From Gracilaria caudata (lineage: Eukaryota > Rhodophyta > Florideophyceae > Gracilariales > Gracilariaceae): a DNA stretch of 12,426 nucleotides. The stretch's first letter is position 1. Each line of letters begins with the position of its first letter. The DNA lies in assembly GCA_030374735.1 (NCBI GenBank), contig JASCIV010000730.1:1-12426 (forward strand). Reading direction: 5' to 3'. The position numbers and the translations under genes are program-made. Positions 7,769-12,426 of the stretch are shown piece after piece. Below the pieces are notes generated by a model that searched no databases, had not been told where the DNA came from, and saw only the letters and a program-made list of their open reading frames with translations.

Positions 7769-10003
7769 ATGAACCTCCTGGCTTTTAACCTGGATGGACG
7801 CAAATCGAAGGCAAAGCGAGGTCTGGCGTCGTCTGTGAAGGCGTTAGTGTCTGTTCTCAATGAAGTCGATGAGTACCCGGCTTTGTATTTCAACCACCTC
7901 GTGTTGCGGGAGGCCATCCGCCGCTATGAACATTTATGGATTCCCCTTCTTGCCAATGCCAAGCCCAAGCAACGCCTGCGTCTCGTTCCGCCGCTTGACG
8001 TTGAATGGGTTTGGTTCTGCCACATGCTCTGTCCGGCCAAATACGCCACTGACTGTGCCGCCATGTGGCAGGCCGTGCGCCCTAACGAGCCTGATTTCAT
8101 TTTAGACCATGTGCTTCTGGGGCCGAAGAAGAGACTGGCCGGAAAATTGGAGGCTGAACAATTGTGGCGACAGATGTTTCCACACGAGCCTTTCGACAAC
8201 ACGGATGCAATCAAGGACGCACCCATGCAAGTGCCCATGAAGCGTGGCTCCGCCTCAGAAGCGTCCCGCATCTCGTACAATATCGTGGCCGCAGCGGAAA
8301 GGCAGATGGTGTTCCAGTATCAGGTCGGCATCATGCCGCAATATGAAGAGAACAGCTTTCTGCGGTCCGCTGTCCGCCGATACAAAAAGTTTCTCAAACT
8401 GCAACAGATGCAACCGGATAAGATTTGGGTTCCAACATATGATATCGACGTGTGCTGGCACGCTCATATGATGCACCCACGTTGGTATCATAGCAACACC
8501 GTGAAATTGAAGGGATCAGTACTGAAACATGATGACACGCTCAACGATAGAGCAACGGGATCCGAGCTCAACCAGAGGTGGAATGCGACCGCGAGTACAT
8601 GGAAACAGCTTTTCTCTTCTCCAGTGCACTTTGCAGGTGGAATGTGGCGGGGAAACGTTGAAACCTCGGAAAGAGTACAACGACCGGCTCTCGTTGAGAG
8701 CATTGTTGCTCTGCAGGCGGATTGTGCTTCACCAGCAAATGCCGAGTACAAAGTGTGGGATGCTGACATGAGCGCATTGGATCTAAGCGCCGGCTTGGAC
8801 TGGGTTCACATGACAGAGTGGCGTAGGAAGAATGAGCCTGCGGATCGTAGCAGCCCATGCAGTACCCAAAACAAAGTGGAACGCTTCACCTGCCTCGGAC
8901 AAGAAACAGGAGATGCAGGTATTCTCTTGAGTCGAACGATACATTTTCTGATGTACAAGAATGACGGCTCCAATGCTGAACCAACCCGTTTTGCCTCTGT
9001 AGTGGAGGTGTTCGGAGCGAAGCCATCTTCAGAGAAACCAGGATACCCGCTCGCAACAGCGCACCATGTGCTTCCCAACAGTATATGCGGTTGGGAATCG
9101 TCCCAAGTCCCGGCTCGCAGATGTGCTGCATCCGCCACAGAAACTGTTTTTGTTTTGAGGGTTGGCGGAGAGGACTTTGGCCTCATTGCAGGAGAATGGT
9201 ATGGTTTTGAACCTCCTCGGAAAGGGGTTCCTGGAATTCCAGGTAGCAGGGGTGGAAGAGAATGGGGGGTGCCTGGTATTCCAGGAACGAGGGGAGATCC
9301 GGGGCATCTGAATCTGCGCTTATGGTTACTTGGTGCGAAAACTCGAAGGAGATGGATCAACTTGAGGCCCGTAGGCCAGAAAAAGCAGCCTCTGTCTTAT
9401 TCGCTTGAGCTTCCCTCCCTCTCTGTAGCAGGAGGCATCGCAGCAGGTGAAGTGGGCTTCAGTCTCCAAAATGCAACAGTGCGTGTGAGTGATAGGAGCC
9501 AGCTGCTGATAGCATATCTGATAAGCACAGCAGCAGCAGCGCTGTTCACAACACTGCAGCCGAGGTTCATTCCTCGTGGCGGTGCGATTGTTGATAGCCA
9601 TGAAACCATGTATCCCGCTTGGTCAGTGCAGCAGAAAGATTATGCCACGGTTCGGGGAGCCGGTGGGGAAGTACCCACCGAGCAGGGTAACCAAGGCTTG
9701 GGAATGATGCTTCTCGCATTGCAGAAAAGCGCGTGGGACTGTCTCGACTTCCCAGGGTCTCCGAAGCGGGAGTTCAGGCTCGTCAGGGCTAAAGCGGATG
9801 CAAAAGCGAAGGAAGGCCCAATTGAGCACAGTCCCATGTTCGGTGGTATTGTGGATGAGATCGGCAGTCCTGAGGGGACTGATGGCTGTGGTGGTTGTGG
9901 AGGTTGCGGGGGTTGTGGAGGCTGCGGTGGTTGTGGGGGATGCGGCGGCGGCGTCGGTGCAGCTGGGGGCTGTGGCGGCGGCGGCGGCGGCTGCGGCTGT
10001 TGA
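7769..10003 (+). CDS. Glycine-rich domain-containing protein (GRDP, DUF1399 family)
   Basis: A 744-residue intact frame with the first Met at 7769 in a good context (CAACC before ATG). The N-terminal half holds two copies of the DUF1399 motif: PPLDVEWVWFCHMLCPAKY at 74-92 and VPTYDIDVCWHAHMMHPRWY at 221-240, each preceded by a helix containing RRY (51-53; 203-205 VRRYKKFL). Residues about 385-535 form a second, beta-rich region with GEWYGF (475-480) and a collagen-like GVPGIPG segment (486-511). Residues 706-744 are a Cys-Gly tail with ten Cys, seven at strict three-residue spacing from 707 to 725. This order, DUF1399, middle region, Gly-rich tail, is that of plant GRDP proteins, which are implicated in development and stress/osmotic responses with no known enzymatic activity. 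No signal peptide or membrane segment; a cytosolic or nuclear role is likely. The short family would lack the tandem duplication at 9224-9307. The same frame stays coding-like after the stop. Confidence 0.85.
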   Translation: MNLLAFNLDGRKSKAKRGLASSVKALVSVLNEVDEYPALYFNHLVLREAIRRYEHLWIPLLANAKPKQRLRLVPPLDVEWVWFCHMLCPAKYATDCAAMWQAVRPNEPDFILDHVLLGPKKRLAGKLEAEQLWRQMFPHEPFDNTDAIKDAPMQVPMKRGSASEASRISYNIVAAAERQMVFQYQVGIMPQYEENSFLRSAVRRYKKFLKLQQMQPDKIWVPTYDIDVCWHAHMMHPRWYHSNTVKLKGSVLKHDDTLNDRATGSELNQRWNATASTWKQLFSSPVHFAGGMWRGNVETSERVQRPALVESIVALQADCASPANAEYKVWDADMSALDLSAGLDWVHMTEWRRKNEPADRSSPCSTQNKVERFTCLGQETGDAGILLSRTIHFLMYKNDGSNAEPTRFASVVEVFGAKPSSEKPGYPLATAHHVLPNSICGWESSQVPARRCAASATETVFVLRVGGEDFGLIAGEWYGFEPPRKGVPGIPGSRGGREWGVPGIPGTRGDPGHLNLRLWLLGAKTRRRWINLRPVGQKKQPLSYSLELPSLSVAGGIAAGEVGFSLQNATVRVSDRSQLLIAYLISTAAAALFTTLQPRFIPRGGAIVDSHETMYPAWSVQQKDYATVRGAGGEVPTEQGNQGLGMMLLALQKSAWDCLDFPGSPKREFRLVRAKADAKAKEGPIEHSPMFGGIVDEIGSPEGTDGCGGCGGCGGCGGCGGCGGCGGGVGAAGGCGGGGGGCGC
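9224..9307 (+). repeat. 42-bp tandem duplication making a collagen-like stretch
   Basis: 9224-9265 and 9266-9307 are two in-frame units; 24 of the first 29 positions agree. They encode GVPGIPGSRGGREW and GVPGIPGTRGDPGH. The core CCTGGAATTCCAGG (9230-9243) is a perfect 14-bp palindrome in the first unit and nearly so in the second. The product is a short Gly-X-Y run within a domain that otherwise has none. Confidence 0.85.
9884..10000 (+). repeat. GGC/TGT trinucleotide-type repeat coding the Cys-Gly tail
   Basis: A degenerate 9-bp repeat (TGT/TGC followed by two GGN codons), then a pure GGC run. It encodes the Cys-Gly-Gly tail of the GRDP protein. Synonymous variation between units argues for selection on the peptide and against a very recent expansion, except in the final GGC run. 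Confidence 0.85.
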
Positions 10004-10009
10004 TCTTCG

Positions 10010-10022
10010 ACCGATCATCGGT
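10010..10022. repeat. Short palindrome after the GRDP stop
   Basis: ACCGAT (10010-10015) and ATCGGT (10017-10022) are exact reverse complements around one C, seven bases past the stop codon and just ahead of the second in-frame TGA. Too short to claim as a functional hairpin. Confidence 0.4.
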
Positions 10023-10027
10023 GGTGA

Positions 10028-10297
10028 GCCAACTCAGTCAATAACAAACACAGAATCAGCTACACGGTGGACCGGTCCGCCGTACAGACGACGCAGTGCG
10101 ATGGGGATGGTGGCAGTGTGAGCCTGACCAGTTTGAGCGTCAATTTGGAAGGGCAGTTTGTGTGGCTGAGGTATGTGATTGCGCGTGCTGGAGAGAAGCT
10201 TATTGAGACCGGATACGGGCAGGTGGTGAACCTTGCGGAGCTGGAGTTGTCGGACGTGCTGAAGCCTGCCCAATTCCTAGTCTCACAGTTGGCGTAG
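10028..10297 (+). CDS. Coding-like extension in the GRDP frame, beyond two UGA codons
   Basis: After the GRDP stop (TGA, 10001-10003) the same frame meets a second TGA at 10025-10027 and then stays open for 89 codons to TAG at 10295. The translation is protein-like and beta-rich (SVSLTSLSVNLEGQFVWLRY, then ETGYGQVVNLAELELSDVL), and third positions are mostly G or C. There is no in-frame ATG; the first possible start is GTG at 10067. Options are a separate exon (AACAAACACAG at 10043-10053 looks like an acceptor), an old C-terminal part of GRDP cut off by stops, or UGA readthrough. I do not recognise the domain. Confidence 0.4.
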   Translation, partial: ANSVNNKHRISYTVDRSAVQTTQCDGDGGSVSLTSLSVNLEGQFVWLRYVIARAGEKLIETGYGQVVNLAELELSDVLKPAQFLVSQLA

Positions 10298-10826
10298 GAT
10301 AATATCGTTTTGATTAGATCCTGCAGATGAGCAGAAGCTCTGGCACATACTAGCGAGTGAAAACTAAAATGGAAGGATCATCCTCATGATCAATAGTGAC
10401 GATCTTTAGCAGGGGAGTAAATCCAGACGGTAACGCTACTGTTTGCGACTTATGAACACGTTCGTACATTATAAAGTATTGGGGCTTCTTCCCATCTCTG
10501 GCAGATTAGCCTGAGCCACATGATCTAAAGTAAATTGTTCTTCACCACATCCTGTAAACGCAACGATATGCCTCTTTCCTCTAGCTCATCCACGATATCA
10601 TCATGATGATGGGCCCATACTGATGCAGGCCTCTGCGGTCCTTCCTCGACCAAACCAACAAGTGTGGCGATCAACTAACAAACGAAACCTGGGCGTGGAC
10701 TCGATCTCATTGCTCTCGCACCAGCCAATCACTGGGGAGTAACTGTAAGGCGCAGCATGCTTTCCACACTTCTCATTTTCATCCAATGAAGGTAAGAAGC
10801 TTTACCTTCATTAAAAGGAGTGTTCC
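10298..10826. other. Convergent intergenic region
   Basis: It separates the plus-strand GRDP unit from the minus-strand repeat gene, both of which end here. No supported gene. It contains a short inverted repeat (GATCAT 10376-10381 / ATGATC 10386-10391), a 14-bp perfect palindrome ATCATCATGATGAT (10597-10610) next to GGGCCC, and the strong hairpin at 10785-10812. Confidence 0.5.
10785..10812 (-). terminator. 3' hairpin just beyond the stop of the minus-strand gene
   Basis: AATGAAGGTAA (10785-10795) and TTACCTTCATT (10802-10812) pair perfectly over a 6-nt loop. In minus-strand sense it starts 14 nt after the stop codon at 10829-10827 and is preceded by CTCCTTTT. It would form a stable stem-loop in the 3' untranslated RNA. 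A role in 3' end formation or mRNA stability is possible; it is not a histone-type stem-loop. Confidence 0.45.
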
Positions 10827-12426
10827 TCAAGTGGCATGGGCCGATTCAGTCCCGACTGCGAGGTCTCTGCTCTGCGGAACCTCAGTCGCAGAGCTCGGTA
10901 GTGTATCAAAGGGCGCCGGCAAGCGGTAGCGCGCCAGCAGAATGTCTTCTTTGTCCGCAATCAGCGCAAAAAGAGTGCCATCGCGCATAATCGCGAACTG
11001 CGGAGAAATAGAGCCATGCGACGAGTTGAGCGCCGCGGCATATGGTACCCAGCACATCGAATTCGCACCGTTTTCCGCCAGATGCGCCGCCACAAAGTAA
11101 AAGCGGCCGCGCGACTTGACGGCGCACACTAACACGTCGCGCGCGATGCGCATAAACGAGTCGCACCAGTCGGCGTCACCGTGCTCTCCAAGGCGCCTCT
11201 TGAATGCCCAGGGAGGCAGCGTAGGCACCACGATCTGTACGCCGAAACGTGCACGGCGTCGCAGCAGCGCTCGGTGCTTGTCACCCAATGCAATGCTTTC
11301 CACGACGCTGTCCGTAGGCGTCTTCAACGATTTCTCAATCTGCCGAGTGCGAGCCTCCCACACCGTGCGGTACTTGTCGCCTTGCGTGAAAAAAGCGCTC
11401 GTCGTTGGCGCACAACTGGTTCACACCAATCGGCTGGTGAAAGCCATGCACGCGACAGCTGTCATCGCTCTGCAGCTCAACCACAGACAACTCCTCGCCA
11501 CAGTAAACCACCACTGACTGCGCCCCGACGCGAGCAATTTGACGTATACCTCTGATCGCACTCACAACACGCGTCCTGACGCCAGCATCGAAGCGCACAA
11601 AACTGAGTCGAGGATACTCCACCAGAGCGGGGGTATGATCGTCAAGTACCACCATACAGCGCATCAAAGTGTCCGCCTCAAACTGATTCACAGCGTTCGC
11701 ATCGGGGTGAGACAGCTTCCCCTGCCGCACATCAGGCTGTGCATCACTTGCGTCATGAACACGTATGCAAAGGGCGACTGCGCATCCTTCGGCTTGTGTA
11801 GTGGATAAAGCCACAAGCTGTAGTTCACCGGCAATGTCGACCCGTAGCGATACGTGATGCGGGTCGAGAGCATGGGAGGCGAGATTAACACGCTCAATTG
11901 GCGTATAAATGGCGGCACTGAGCACACTCGTCGAGCCCAGCAGCGTATCAATAGGCGGCGGCAAGCGGTAGCGCGCCAGCATTTATGTGCTCGTAATTAG
12001 CAAAAACCGTGAAAAGAGTGTGTAGAGTGCCATCCGGCATCAACGCGAACTGTGGAGTTATAGAGCCCTGCAGCGAGTTGAACGCGGTAGCGTATGGCAC
12101 ACACATCGATTCCTCACCGTTTTCCGTCAGAGGAGCCGCCGCAAAGTAAAAGCGGCTGCGCGACTTGAAGGCGCACACCAACACGTCGCGCACAATGAGC
12201 ATACACGAGTCGGAGCAGTCTGCATTCTGATACTCTCTAAGGTGCTTCCTGAACAGCCGGGGGCGCGGCTTGGGCACTACTATCCGCACGCCATAACGCA
12301 CGCTGCTCTGCAGGAGCGCTTGGTGCTTCTCACCCAACGCAATGGCCTCCACGATGCCGAGTCTCGGTGTTGTCAACGAGCTCTCAATCTGCCGCGTGCG
12401 TGCGTTCCACACCGTGCAGTACGTGT
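10827..12426 (-). CDS. WD40-like repeat protein, 3' part, two frame changes, runs off the window
   Basis: Three overlapping minus-strand frames form one series. A segment starting MWNARTRQIESSL (12412) recurs as MWEARTRQIEKSL (11363); both continue in parallel: R/QFGV/R-IVVP, DVLVCA-KSR-RFYF-AA, PYA-A-NS, GSI-PQFA-M-DGTL, LARYRLP-P-DTL. The two Met codons lie 1049 bp apart; subtracting one base at each frame change leaves 1047, exactly 349 codons, so the units are tandem and in frame. The changes fall at A6 (11389-11394) and at TTT (11982-11984), where dropping one base joins the frames. The stretch around 11335-11450 (VNQLCANDERFF, then GDKYRTVWEARTRQIEKSL) has the strand pattern and VW..rT ending of a WD40 blade, and 349 residues is about the size of one seven-bladed propeller; I infer a tandem-propeller protein. 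It ends in a unique tail (SRDLAVGTESAHAT) and TGA. The start is outside the window. Family member unknown. Confidence 0.5.

Noticed and set aside
9623..10018. Ala/Thr-rich frame antisense to the GRDP tail
   Set aside because: Its Ala/Thr runs are only the reverse complement of the GGC/TGT repeat.
10024..10053. 30-nt intron (GTGAGC...ACACAG) after the GRDP gene
   Set aside because: It would remove the second TGA in frame but not the first, and 30 nt is shorter than most nuclear introns.
11116..11555. Plus-strand frames of 124-133 codons
   Set aside because: They are antisense to the conserved repeat units on the minus strand, and no feature supports them.
1..12426. CRISPR array, rRNA, bacterial operon or phage genes
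   Set aside because: No regularly spaced direct repeats with spacers, no rRNA-like conserved segments, and no closely packed genes were seen.

Overview
This looks like nuclear DNA of an intron-poor eukaryote. The genes are widely spaced, there are no operons or Shine-Dalgarno-type starts, and the best gene starts in a Kozak-like context (CAACC before ATG) after a pyrimidine-rich leader. The protein families are eukaryotic: a TFIIB-like cyclin-fold protein, a chromodomain, a GRDP/DUF1399 glycine-rich-domain protein and a WD40-like repeat protein. A red alga or another alga/protist would fit, but the sequence does not settle the lineage.

Layout. 1-2605 is mostly AT-rich spacer. It holds a TATA box, a run of eight ATTGC motifs spaced close to whole helical turns, a short signal-peptide-like reading frame, a T22 tract and a broken coding remnant (1853-2262). 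2606-4318 (+) encodes a 570-residue protein whose last 215 residues read as two degenerate TFIIB cyclin repeats behind a long basic, NLS-bearing extension. 4690-5085 (+) is a chromodomain reading frame without its own ATG. 5582-7065 (+) carries two coding pieces, each split by a one-base frame change: a Cys-containing piece of unknown type, and a Cys-rich piece with a DLDS...FLDG...CG...GGTE motif chain. 7769-10003 (+) is an intact GRDP/DUF1399 gene ending in a Cys-Gly-Gly tail; behind its UGA, 90 more codons stay open in the same frame. 10827-12426 (-) is the 3' part of a gene built from about 349-codon repeats with WD40-like segments, interrupted by two single-base frame changes and running off the right edge.

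I see no shared pathway. The TFIIB-like and chromodomain frames are both chromatin/transcription themed and adjacent, but that may be chance. Five separate frame breaks sit at short homopolymers, which suggests either decaying genes or uncorrected single-base indels in the assembly; this matters for every call of a pseudogene here. The strongest novelty candidates are the divergent TFIIB-like protein, the in-frame repeat protein on the minus strand, the coding-like extension beyond the GRDP stop, and the phased ATTGC array.
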